DNA of 64,000 bases from Oscillospiraceae bacterium (GTDB lineage Bacteria; Bacillota_A; Clostridia; Oscillospirales; Oscillospiraceae). Shown here piece after piece: positions 28,501-35,510 of the stretch. Position 1 is the first letter of the stretch. The number at the start of each line of letters is the position of its first letter. The position numbers and the translations under genes are program-made. The notes beneath the pieces are model-generated. The model had not been told where the DNA came from. It did no database searches and saw nothing but the letters and a program-made list of their open reading frames with translations. Where the stretch lies: NCBI GenBank assembly GCA_902786615.1, contig CADADE010000012.1, positions 1 to 64,000 on the forward strand. Direction: 5' to 3'.

Positions 28501-31500
28501 CCAAAGCAAAATTTACCAAGAATATTACCCTTTTTGCACAGTGGAAGAGTACAATTATCACCGTAAAATTTGACGCGAACAGAGGTGAAGGCACCGGAAC
28601 CGGAACGATGGCCGATAAACCCGTTAATACCAAGACCGAGACTTCTTTAACATTGGAGAAAAACAATTTCACCAATGTTAACTATAAATTTATCGGCTGG
28701 AATACCGAGGCAGACGGTTCCGGAAAAGCTTATGGTGATCAAGCAACAATCCCCGTGAAGGAATTGGGGGATGGTTTAACCCTTTATGCTCAGTGGGAAA
28801 AAGTCAAATTCAAGGTAACATTTAATCCGAATACCGGCAGCGGAACAGAGAAAATACAGGATATCGATAAAACGGCGCATTCCTCCTTCACACTGGATGC
28901 GAACACCTACACCAAAGCGGATAATATCTTCGTCGGCTGGAATACCAAGGCAGACGGTACAGGCACCAAATATACAGACAAACAGGTAATCCCGGCTGCG
29001 GACTTTACCGATGACCTCTATCTCTACGCCCAGTGGATGACGGCAATCAGCTTCGATAAAAACGCCGCCGGTGCTACCGGTTCGATGGATCCGCAAGAAG
29101 TTGATCTTAATGAAGAGACCCAGATTAAGAAAAACACTTTCAAGTATACCAACTACACCTTCAACGGTTGGAACACCAAACCGAACGGCAGCGGTACGCA
29201 CTACGGCGACGAAGCCGACATTACCCCGACAACCAGCATGACGCTCTATGCCGAATGGGTCAAGACCTCCTACGCCATCAAGTATCTGAAAGGCAATGGC
29301 GGCGGTTCTCCCATGGCGGATGACTCCGTTGAAAAGGGCGAGGCAGGAATCGTCAAGGCTTGCGCCTATAAAGCTCCGAGCTTGTCTGAAATCTTCGGTG
29401 GGTGGCTGCTGGAGGGTTCCAGTCCCGCTGAAATCTACCAACCGGGTGACGAAATCAGGTCTGATGATGTGCCCACCGATCTTACTCTCATTGCCCAGTG
29501 GGCGGCTCCTGTCACCGTGACCTTTGCGCCTGGTGACGGTACTGGCGAGGAGAAGACCCAGACGGTTGCCCAAAACATCGAGACTCCGCTGACAGCAGAA
29601 GAGGAACTTGGCTTTACGCCGCCTCAGGATAAGGTCTTCGATAAGTGGAAAGTGGACGGCGCTGAAACGACCTATGACGATGAAGAGCGGGTCACGCTGT
29701 CGGCAAATATCAAGCTTGTTGCTCAGTGGAAGGCCGAAATCCGTACCGTCTCCTATGACGCAAACGGCGGCAGCGGCACCATGGAAGACAGCGAAATCAA
29801 CAAACTGACAGAGACTGAGCTGCCGCTTCGTAAAAACACTTTCACAAGACTTCTCCCCAATTCGTCCAGCAAATACTATACCTTTATTGGCTGGAACACG
29901 GAGAAAGATGGTTCCGGCATGGACTTTGCCGATGAAGAGAAAGTTCCGGCAAGCCTCATTACCGAGAATATGACTCTGTACGCCCAGTGGGATACGGCGA
30001 TCCTGTTCGATGGCAACGATGAAACCGGCGGCGTGATGGAGCCTCAGCATTTTGATCCGAAAGCTGCAACCGTTACCATCAATAAGAATACCTTTACACG
30101 CACAAACTATGAGTTTAAGGGTTGGACCGGCAGCGACGGCGAAACCTACGCTGACGAGATGACAATTGACACACCCGCAATCCCGCTTACGCTGAAAGCG
30201 ATCTGGGAGCAGACCAAATACGCCATAGACTATATCAATCCCAAAGACGATACCGCCAAAATGCCTTCACAGAATGTGCCCAAGGGTGAGTCTGTTGAGC
30301 TCAGAGAATGCACCTTTAACGCTGAACCGGGAAAAATCTTCGGTGAGTGGAACAGTAAAGCCGATGGGACAGGTACAGCCTACTATCCCGGCGATGAGTT
30401 CACACCCACAGAGGATACTAAGCTTTATGCCATCTGGCGGGATATTCTTCAGGTGACGTACTACCCCGGCAATGCCGAAGGAACCTATAAAACCGTAGAT
30501 ACACCCGATGGCTCTATTGTCGAGCTTGCAAAACCGTCAAAGTATGACTTTACGGCTTATGAGGGACAGACCTTCGCAGGCTGGAAAATCGGTGATAAGG
30601 TCTATTTCGCGGGACAGAAGGTCGTTTTCGGCAATCAGGATAAAACTGAGGGAGATGTTGTTTACACAAAGGAAAGAACAGTTACAGCTCAGTGGGCCGA
30701 TGCTGTCACAATTACCTATAATGCCAATGGCGGTAGCATGTCACCATCCGGCACGAAAATTAGCACCGCTTCCGATAAAGCGCCGAAAGATGCTCCTTAC
30801 AAACTTCGTACACAGGAATTCTTAAAGCTGGAGCGGGATGGGTACGAGTTCAAGGGCTGGGGTGTTGCATCCTCCAGCACAACACCGGTTTACACGGATG
30901 GTCAAGAGGTAATCTTTAACTTTGATCTGACCCTTTATGCAGTCTGGGAAAAGCACGTCTTCAATGGCACGGTAGAGATTATCGGTTCCGAAACCGGTGG
31001 CAAAGAAGATAAACATGCTATCGTGGGTGAAACCCTGACCGCAGAGGTCAAGGACGATTTCTATACCGTCTTTGATTACATCTGGCTTGCGGATGGTAAC
31101 CCGATTACCGGCGCGGAAAATAAGGACACCTATGTTGTACAGGAATCCGATTACGGCAAGGTAATCAGTGTTATGGTTTACGCAAATCAGCAGGAGGGAG
31201 TCGAAGCAACAAAGTCGAACCCGAAAATGAGCGTAAATACCAAAACAGTTCAGGTCTTGGAGGACAGCAGTGAAGTCCTTTACAAGGAAATACACGATAA
31301 CGGCGCAACTTTATCAGACTCGCTTCCTGGCCTTGCAAAGGGTATGACTTATACCTTCAATTCCACTGACAAATCTACCGGAACTCTGGTTGACAGCAAT
31401 CTTGTCCTTGTAAACGGAATCTATGAGTTCCCCTTCACTAAACAGGGTACTTACAGATTCTATGACAAGAATGGCAGACTCGCGTGCACTGTTGTGGTCA

Positions 31501-32033
31501 CAAACTGGTACTCGCTGGACTATGAGATCACCAACCGCGTCACCGCCACGACCACGACCACCAGCAAAACAAGCTCTGGCTCAAGCTCCGGAAGTTCGAG
31601 CACGAGCAGCACCAGCAGCACCACCGGTTCCGGCACCGTCCAGATGAAGAACGGCAGCACCGTCCTCTCCGCGAGCTCCAACATCAAGGACAAGAGCGGC
31701 AATACCATCATCAAGGGCAACGGCACCAATGCCTGGCTCGTGCGCGAGGGCGCCAATACCGACCTCAAGATCACGGTCAGACCCGCCAGCAACAGCTACG
31801 GCTTTGTGTACTACAACGGCTCACAGTGGTTCTCCACGGGCTATGAGGTGACAAAGTCAATTGAACCCATAAGCGGGCCTGAGCACTACCACATCGTCTT
31901 TGTCAACTCCCAGTCCAGCCCGAAGACTGCCGACACCTCCAACCTGGGCCTCTGGTCCGCGCTTGGCTTCGTGTCCTTCGTCGGCCTGGCAAGCATCCTC
32001 GTCTCCGGCCGCAAGCGCAGAAACAGAGGATAA
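25557..32033 (+). CDS. Giant sortase-type surface protein with zinc-ribbon-like and InlB B repeats
   Basis: A 2158-residue secreted protein. A signal peptide (cleavage after AHA, about residue 28) is followed by about seven CxxDG...CxxC repeats of about 39 residues (two in near-identical DNA at 26154 and 26271) and a Thr-rich linker (ENQTTEPQTTENQ, about residues 425-455). One InlB B-type (Flg_new) repeat comes next, then an HFS-containing domain (about 565-655), then 14 more B-type repeats (GWNTxxDGSGT...LYAQW, about 680-1800). The end has an Ig-like stretch, a Ser-rich linker and a sorting signal with SPKTAD, a hydrophobic helix and RKRRNRG. It is probably cell-wall anchored; the ligand is unknown. 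The B-repeat block (about 27540-31500) is visibly more AT-rich than the rest of the gene. ATG 25557 has GAGAGG upstream. Confidence 0.9.
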   Translation: MKKNVVRVLALVLVALMCLSLVPLAAHAQEHVHNYEPTRFEPTCSEDGYIQMYCEACGDGGQILEYIPPTGLHSFMNVEDPEYLIHEGDCEHAWQYWKSCSVCHQSAEEAYGKALDEMYEELNNRKNMGEEQDWETLIKNRVLLLDEKYKFSIGGEGHHYIHVDRQEATCTNDGWKEYSYCDVCGEYFNYEAIPAKGHRWGEFTQTKAPTCTEDGSRERVCEVCEVKEVEAIPALGHSWGEFTQTKAPTCTEDGSQERVCSVCGEKDVQVIPALGHRFGPFTVTKPATCTVDGEQEHVCTVCGFKETEAIPAAHKWGAFVVTEEPSCYASGTQERTCSVCGEKQRESIPAAHKFGEFVVTMEPTCYSTGEKRSTCSVCGETHVEWIDKVDHKFENGECVFCHIAMPAGYVAPSVETIETETTEPVTTENQTTEPQTTENQTTENQTTEPQTTETANEIPENAIYISFDGNGATGGSMADQAFAPGAVQALSANAFTREGYEFLGWDVAADGSAMGEERFLDGEAVELNADVTLYAQWKPLGEEVETQQVAASAESVTSLETALNVEAIDPAAMVVQNVTPLNADGTKMSNEEVAARGGVIFDMPLPETYEPGHEIEIYHQNSETGEWERVTSYTVQGDKVVIWFRHFSDFAVLDRTALGNGLTPDNNGLLGAGTGPWTVTFNGNGGSFQSGSFDADDWKNRTNEDGKTKNLPAIGDIIRAGHSLMGWNTDPNGNGKHYEPGEEYIFSDDVILYAEWDVRITYFPNGGNKGYMDSQPVPRDKDNIKLNKNLYEWVDESNVPNHTFLYWSTKEDGSDTTAYLDEDTIPAPRKDLNLYAQWAKNVVNVSFDRNGGTGSMSDITINWGEDKTLPQNQISYGDYAFLGWNTKKDGSGTDFANGATIEKYTFKNDITLYAQWSKTTFTVTYNNNTGEGTMESDKIDTATDSSLKLRKNTFTKADHEFNGWNTEANGSGTSYKDEEEIPKAKFTKNITLFAQWKSTIITVKFDANRGEGTGTGTMADKPVNTKTETSLTLEKNNFTNVNYKFIGWNTEADGSGKAYGDQATIPVKELGDGLTLYAQWEKVKFKVTFNPNTGSGTEKIQDIDKTAHSSFTLDANTYTKADNIFVGWNTKADGTGTKYTDKQVIPAADFTDDLYLYAQWMTAISFDKNAAGATGSMDPQEVDLNEETQIKKNTFKYTNYTFNGWNTKPNGSGTHYGDEADITPTTSMTLYAEWVKTSYAIKYLKGNGGGSPMADDSVEKGEAGIVKACAYKAPSLSEIFGGWLLEGSSPAEIYQPGDEIRSDDVPTDLTLIAQWAAPVTVTFAPGDGTGEEKTQTVAQNIETPLTAEEELGFTPPQDKVFDKWKVDGAETTYDDEERVTLSANIKLVAQWKAEIRTVSYDANGGSGTMEDSEINKLTETELPLRKNTFTRLLPNSSSKYYTFIGWNTEKDGSGMDFADEEKVPASLITENMTLYAQWDTAILFDGNDETGGVMEPQHFDPKAATVTINKNTFTRTNYEFKGWTGSDGETYADEMTIDTPAIPLTLKAIWEQTKYAIDYINPKDDTAKMPSQNVPKGESVELRECTFNAEPGKIFGEWNSKADGTGTAYYPGDEFTPTEDTKLYAIWRDILQVTYYPGNAEGTYKTVDTPDGSIVELAKPSKYDFTAYEGQTFAGWKIGDKVYFAGQKVVFGNQDKTEGDVVYTKERTVTAQWADAVTITYNANGGSMSPSGTKISTASDKAPKDAPYKLRTQEFLKLERDGYEFKGWGVASSSTTPVYTDGQEVIFNFDLTLYAVWEKHVFNGTVEIIGSETGGKEDKHAIVGETLTAEVKDDFYTVFDYIWLADGNPITGAENKDTYVVQESDYGKVISVMVYANQQEGVEATKSNPKMSVNTKTVQVLEDSSEVLYKEIHDNGATLSDSLPGLAKGMTYTFNSTDKSTGTLVDSNLVLVNGIYEFPFTKQGTYRFYDKNGRLACTVVVTNWYSLDYEITNRVTATTTTTSKTSSGSSSGSSSTSSTSSTTGSGTVQMKNGSTVLSASSNIKDKSGNTIIKGNGTNAWLVREGANTDLKITVRPASNSYGFVYYNGSQWFSTGYEVTKSIEPISGPEHYHIVFVNSQSSPKTADTSNLGLWSALGFVSFVGLASILVSGRKRRNRG

Positions 32034-32050
32034 ACCCCCAATAAAGCACC

Positions 32051-32075
32051 GCGGCGGGGCCATCGGCCCCGCCGC
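32051..32075 (+). terminator. Hairpin after the surface-protein gene
   Basis: A perfect 11-bp stem, GCGGCGGGGCC with GGCCCCGCCGC around ATC, 18 bases after the stop. No T run follows. The same 25 bases recur at 32497-32521. Confidence 0.55.
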
Positions 32076-32160
32076 CACTGTTGACAAAGTCTTCCGCACG
32101 ATCATCGCAACTGTATCTGCCGCTTCTACCACAATCGGGAATGTTGACACATTTGCGGCG

Positions 32161-32304
32161 GAGGTAAACGACATCCTCTATGTCGTTTATACCGAAAGAT
32201 TTCGGACTGAAACGGACGGAAAAAAGCAGGAGGTCACACGGCTGATCTCGGCAAGAATGGCGACAAATTTTGAAAGGGGCTTGTACTATGGTAAACAGGA
32301 ATGA
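32161..32304 (+). pseudogene. brnT: BrnT toxin remnant, N-terminus missing
   Basis: The frame ending at 32304 encodes ILYVVYTERF, then TRLISARMATNFERGLYYG. This matches the C-terminal half of BrnT ribonuclease toxins (LLVVVYTER...RIISARKATKxERxxYE). The N-terminal half (the WDxxKNxxNxxKHGxSFEEA part) is not present upstream, and there is no usable start codon in frame before ATG 32251. It overlaps the next gene by 17 bases, the brnT-brnA order usual for the family. Identification is from remembered motifs. Confidence 0.65.
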
Positions 32305-32479
32305 CTTTACCAGAGAGCAAATGAAGGAGCTGGCCTTTACACCAAGAGAACTTGAGGAGCTGGCCGAGGCCAGAAAAATGCCCATCACTTTTGATGAAGA
32401 TTGCCCGGAAACAACTCCTGAACAGGCCGTGAGATTCCACCGGGTCAATCCGCCGCGCGGCGGATCGAGATACGCATAA
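32288..32479 (+). CDS. brnA: BrnA-like antitoxin, probable orphan
   Basis: A 63-residue product with an N-terminal helical segment (TREQMKELAFTPRELEEL) and the acidic block MPITFDEDCPETTPEQAVRF, which resembles the DEDxPExTxEQ stretch of BrnA antitoxins. It is encoded directly after and overlapping the BrnT remnant. The toxin is broken, so it is an orphan antitoxin at best. The C-terminal ribbon-helix-helix part usual for BrnA is short or missing. The start is ATG 32288 with AAAGGGG upstream. Confidence 0.55.
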   Translation: MVNRNDFTREQMKELAFTPRELEELAEARKMPITFDEDCPETTPEQAVRFHRVNPPRGGSRYA

Positions 32480-32495
32480 GAGAAAAACGGAATAT

Positions 32496-32527
32496 GGCGG
32501 CGGGGCCATCGGCCCCGCCGCCTCTTT
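32496..32527. terminator. Intrinsic terminator, second copy of the 32051 hairpin
   Basis: GGCGGCGGGGCC (32496-32507) pairs perfectly with GGCCCCGCCGCC (32511-32522) around ATC and is followed by TCTTTT. It lies between brnA (plus) and the mocR gene (minus). Confidence 0.75.
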
Positions 32528-33601
32528 TCATCCCTTCTCCTGTCTGAGCTTTCTTCTCCGGCGGTTGATGTAGCGCTCAAGCTCGCCGCTGTTGAGAAAT
32601 TCCGCCAGCACGTACTGCTCAAACACCGGCACCGCGCAGGAGTAGAAGCCCAGCTTCTCCCGCCAGGGCTCCGCCAGCGCCTCCGGCAGCACCAGATACG
32701 CCGTGCGCATCGACGGGGCAAAGCTGCGCGAAAAGGTGTTCAGGTACAGCACCCGCTCCGGCGCAAGGGAGCAGATCGTCTCAATGTGCTTCGTCACCGA
32801 GGCCAGCTCCGCGTCGTAGTCGTCCTCCACCACGAAGCTGCCCCGCGCGCGCGCCCAGGCCGCGTATTCGTGCCGCTTCGTCGCCGTCGCCGTCACATGG
32901 CTGGGGTAGCTGTTGAAGGGCGTCACGTGCAGCACCCCGGCCCGGCTCTCCTTGAGCGCCGCGCTCACGATCCCGTCCGGCCCCATGGGCAGCCCCTCGC
33001 AAACTGCGCCGCTCAGCTCATAGACCTGCCGGATGCGGGCGTAGCACGGCTCCTCAAGCGCGAAGCGCGTCTCCCGCCCGAAAAACTGCACGATCAGCCC
33101 ATAGAGATACTCCGCGCCCGCGCCCACCACAATGCGCTCCGGCGCGACCGTGAGCCCCCGGCTGCGCGCGAGGTAGCCCGCAATCGCCGTGCGCAGCTCC
33201 ATGAGCCCGCTGCCCGGCGAGCGCTGCAAAATGCGCCGGTCCTGTTCCGTCAGCACCCGCCGCATCGTCTTCGCCAGCACCGAAAAGGGGAAGTCCTCCG
33301 GCGCGCCCACCGGCCCCGCCTCCGGTACGGCGGGCGTCGGCAGCGCCGCCTGCCCCCGCGCCCCGCCGAACGAGACATAGGCCCCGCTGCGCGCCCGCGT
33401 CTCAATATAGCCCTCGTCCGCCAGCAGCGCAAGGGCGTGCTCCGCCGTAATGAGGCTCACCCCCAGCTCCTCCGCCAGCGTCCGCTTCGAGGGCAGCTTC
33501 GCCCCCAGCGGCAGCGCCCCGGACACGATGTCCGCGCGCAGCTGCCCGTACAGCTGCATGTACGCCGGGGCTGCCGCGCTCCTGTCAATCAGATAGTTCA
33601 T
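32528..33601 (-). CDS. MocR/PdxR-type GntR regulator, degenerate aminotransferase domain
   Basis: A GntR winged-helix domain (about residues 10-78: LRADIVSGALPLGAKLPSKR, LAEELGVS) is joined to a fold-type I aminotransferase domain (about 110-357). MocR proteins usually bind PLP and control B6 or amino-acid genes. The PLP lysine should sit in TFSKSLAPSLR, but the sequence reads TFSRSFAPSMR, so Lys is replaced by Arg (codon CGC). The protein is 357 residues against about 450-480 and stops after LNSGELERYINRRRRK, so the C-terminal small domain is missing. It is divergent from an ECF S-component gene, which suggests local control. It may be a PLP-independent regulator or a decaying gene. Confidence 0.75.
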   Translation of the reverse strand: MNYLIDRSAAAPAYMQLYGQLRADIVSGALPLGAKLPSKRTLAEELGVSLITAEHALALLADEGYIETRARSGAYVSFGGARGQAALPTPAVPEAGPVGAPEDFPFSVLAKTMRRVLTEQDRRILQRSPGSGLMELRTAIAGYLARSRGLTVAPERIVVGAGAEYLYGLIVQFFGRETRFALEEPCYARIRQVYELSGAVCEGLPMGPDGIVSAALKESRAGVLHVTPFNSYPSHVTATATKRHEYAAWARARGSFVVEDDYDAELASVTKHIETICSLAPERVLYLNTFSRSFAPSMRTAYLVLPEALAEPWREKLGFYSCAVPVFEQYVLAEFLNSGELERYINRRRRKLRQEKG

Positions 33602-33613
33602 GCCTCACTCCAA

Positions 33614-33661
33614 TCTGGCCTTATAAAAAAATATAAAACTGACGATATGCATAAGTCCAGA
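33614..33661. promoter_or_regulatory. Candidate operator: spaced 11-bp inverted repeat
   Basis: TCTGGCCTTAT (33614-33624) is repeated in inverted form as ATAAGTCCAGA (33651-33661), one mismatch, 37 bases from start to start. It lies in the divergent gap between the MocR-type gene and the S-component gene. The overlapping sequence is AT-rich and probably contains both promoters. Confidence 0.45.
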
Positions 33662-33707
33662 ACAGCATTATAATGCCCCCATAAAAAATGTCAAGGGGTG
33701 ACCCGTT

Positions 33708-34235
33708 ATGAATCCGAAGCCCGTCCGCACCACCGATCTCACCGTGACCGCCCTGCTCATGGCCCTGAACATCATTCTGAGCACCAGCGTCCTGTCCGTG
33801 CCGGTCCCCGGCGGCCATATGTACTTAAACGATGTCGTCATCGTCACCGCCGCCATCCTGCTCACGCCCTTCTATGCCTTTCTCGTGGGCGGCGTCGGCG
33901 CGTTCATCGGCGACATGCTGTTTTACCCCGCGCCCATGTTCGTCTCCCTCGCCGTGCACGGCCTGCAGGCGGTGGTGATCTCCCTCTTCGTCCACCGCTG
34001 GATGAAGGACAGCCCCAAAAAGGCCTCCGTCATCGGGGCGCTGCTTGGCTGGGTCATCACCTTCACCGGCTACAGCCTGGGCCGCGCCTTCGTCTACAGT
34101 ACCCCGGCCTACGCCATCGCAAAGCTCCCGTTCCAGATTTTGCAGACGGCGGTCGGCTCGGCCATCGCCCTCTTCCTCTGCTGGGGCAGCCCCCGCCTCG
34201 TCGCGCTCTACCGGAAGGAGTTCGGCAAGGCCTGA
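33708..34235 (+). CDS. ECF transporter S-component, candidate vitamin B6 uptake
   Basis: A 175-residue membrane protein with about six hydrophobic helices and the short polar N-terminus usual for substrate-binding S-components of energy-coupling-factor transporters. The conserved LNIILST, PVPGGHMYLNDVVIVTAA and GALLGWVITFTGY segments fit the family. A shared EcfA/A'/T module would be encoded elsewhere. The divergent MocR/PdxR-type regulator suggests a pyridoxine-related substrate (PdxU type), but this is inference only. AAGGGGTGA precedes the ATG. Confidence 0.8.
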   Translation: MNPKPVRTTDLTVTALLMALNIILSTSVLSVPVPGGHMYLNDVVIVTAAILLTPFYAFLVGGVGAFIGDMLFYPAPMFVSLAVHGLQAVVISLFVHRWMKDSPKKASVIGALLGWVITFTGYSLGRAFVYSTPAYAIAKLPFQILQTAVGSAIALFLCWGSPRLVALYRKEFGKA

Positions 34236-34253
34236 CGGAAAACGAAAAAAAGG

Positions 34254-34324
34254 AGCCGCGGCATTTGCCGCGGCTAAATTTATAATAGCGTAAAAAAGGT
34301 GCAGCATGAAGCTGCACCCTTTTC
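34254..34324. terminator. Two hairpins terminating the S-component gene and rplL
   Basis: AGCCGCGGCA (34254-34263) pairs with TGCCGCGGCT (34266-34275) and has a T run on the minus strand. GGTGCAGC (34298-34305) pairs with GCTGCACC (34311-34318) with A runs before and T runs after it, so it can work in both directions between the converging genes. Confidence 0.8.
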
Positions 34325-34345
34325 TTATGCGTTTTTTCGAGCGGA

Positions 34346-34714
34346 TTACTTGAGCTCGACAGTGGCGCCGGCAGCCTCGAGCTGAGCCTTGACAGCCTCT
34401 GCGTCTTCCTTGGAAACGCCTTCCTTGATCTTGGCGGGAACGCCTTCGACCAGCTTCTTGGCGTCGGCCAGACCCAGGCCGGTGATGCCGCGGACTTCCT
34501 TGATGACGGCGAGCTTGGCAGCGCCAAAGCTGGTCATCACGACGTCGAACTCAGTCTGCTCCTCGACCACGGGGCCGGCAGCGGCAACGGGGCCGGCGGC
34601 GACAGCGGCGGCGGAGACACCGAAGGTATCCTCCAGGGCGTGAACGAGCTCGCTGAGCTCAAGAACGGTCAGGCCTTTGATCTCTTCGATCATGGCAGCG
34701 ATTTTTTCACTCAT
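34346..34714 (-). CDS. rplL: 50S ribosomal protein L7/L12
   Basis: L7/L12 forms the ribosomal stalk that recruits translation factors. The 122-residue product has the N-terminal dimerisation helices, the flexible Ala/Pro hinge (about residues 40-58) and the C-terminal domain with [20 protein letters not shown]. It follows rplJ by 38 bases. rpoB does not follow; the unit ends here. Confidence 0.96.
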   Translation of the reverse strand: MSEKIAAMIEEIKGLTVLELSELVHALEDTFGVSAAAVAAGPVAAAGPVVEEQTEFDVVMTSFGAAKLAVIKEVRGITGLGLADAKKLVEGVPAKIKEGVSKEDAEAVKAQLEAAGATVELK

Positions 34715-34752
34715 TGATAATTTCCTCCAATATTATTCTTTTTGGGAGCCGA

Positions 34753-35280
34753 TCATTCGGCTTCTGCGGGGGCTTCTACGGAGCCGCCCTTCTGCTCGAG
34801 AATCTGACCGAGGCAAACGGCCAGGCCGGTGATGGGTGCGATCATGGTACCCAGGACCTTGGAATACAGCGCGTCTTTGGAACCGAGGGTGGACATCATC
34901 TCGATCTCGCTGTCGGAAAGGATCTTGCCCTCCATGAAGGCAGCCTTGACATTGAAACGATCGCCCAGCTTCTTGCTGTAGTCAGCAATGATGCGGAAGG
35001 GAGCGATGGGGTCCTTCTCGGCGGTGGCCAGAGAGGTGGTGCCGTTGAGGACCTCGTCCAGGCCGCTCATACCCAGCTTGTCCATAGCCTTTCTGGTCAG
35101 CGTGTTCTTGACGACAGAGTACTCGACGTTGTCCTTGCGCAGCTCTGCGCGCAGCTCGGTGTCCTCCGCCACGGTGATGCCGCGGTAGTCGACAATGACG
35201 CCTGCGCCGGCGTTCTGGATACGCTTTGCGAGTGCTTCAACGATCGCCTGCTTTTCGCTGAGAACCTTTGCGTTAGGCAT
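34753..35280 (-). CDS. rplJ: 50S ribosomal protein L10
   Basis: L10 anchors the L7/L12 dimers to 23S rRNA. The 175-residue product has the typical YRGITVAEDTELRAELRK and VVKNTLTRKAMDK segments and a C-terminal helix that binds L7/L12. The Ala/Glu-rich tail is usual. It is preceded by an L10 leader and promoter and followed by rplL. rplA/rplK are not in the window. Confidence 0.95.
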   Translation of the reverse strand: MPNAKVLSEKQAIVEALAKRIQNAGAGVIVDYRGITVAEDTELRAELRKDNVEYSVVKNTLTRKAMDKLGMSGLDEVLNGTTSLATAEKDPIAPFRIIADYSKKLGDRFNVKAAFMEGKILSDSEIEMMSTLGSKDALYSKVLGTMIAPITGLAVCLGQILEQKGGSVEAPAEAE

Positions 35281-35432
35281 GTGTGTTTTTCACCTCCACA
35301 CGAATGAGTTCCGCGCCCAAAAAGAAAGCCCCCGCGTCAAAGGACGCAAGGACACAAAAACAATCAAGAATCATGTTGATGTCCTCGGCAGGATTTACGG
35401 GCCAAACCCACCTGCTGTCTTCGGAGCGCTCA
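35281..35432 (-). promoter_or_regulatory. Ribosomal L10 leader
   Basis: On the minus strand the leader contains AGCGCTCCGAAGACAGCAGGTG followed by AAATCCTGCCGAGGAC. These are the AGCAGG and CCTGCCGAG halves of the kink-turn stem bound by L10 or the L10-L12 complex in the Rfam L10 leader. It lies between the rplJ start and its promoter and would let excess L10 repress its own operon. Confidence 0.8.
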
Positions 35433-35435
35433 CAT

Positions 35436-35464
35436 AATATAACAGACTTTCCGGGGGTTGTCAA
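35436..35464 (-). promoter_or_regulatory. SigmaA-type promoter of rplJ-rplL
   Basis: On the minus strand TTGACA (35459-35464) and TATATT (35436-35441) are 17 bases apart. The -35 box lies beside the galK terminator. Confidence 0.8.
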
Positions 35465-35471
35465 GCACTTT

Positions 35472-35510
35472 TTATAAGAAAAGGGGCGCCGCGCGCCCCT
35501 TTTCTTATAA
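35472..35510 (-). terminator. Terminator of the galactokinase gene overlapping its stop codon
   Basis: An 18-bp stem (35472-35489 with 35493-35510, three-base loop) consists of a GC-rich core and A/T-rich base. The galK stop codon (35505-35507) lies inside its right arm. Confidence 0.8.

Noticed and set aside
31900..32160. An N-terminal extension of the BrnT frame into the surface gene
   Set aside because: The extension is a shadow of the surface gene's end and shows no BrnT N-terminal motifs; only the part from about 32161 is kept, as a remnant.
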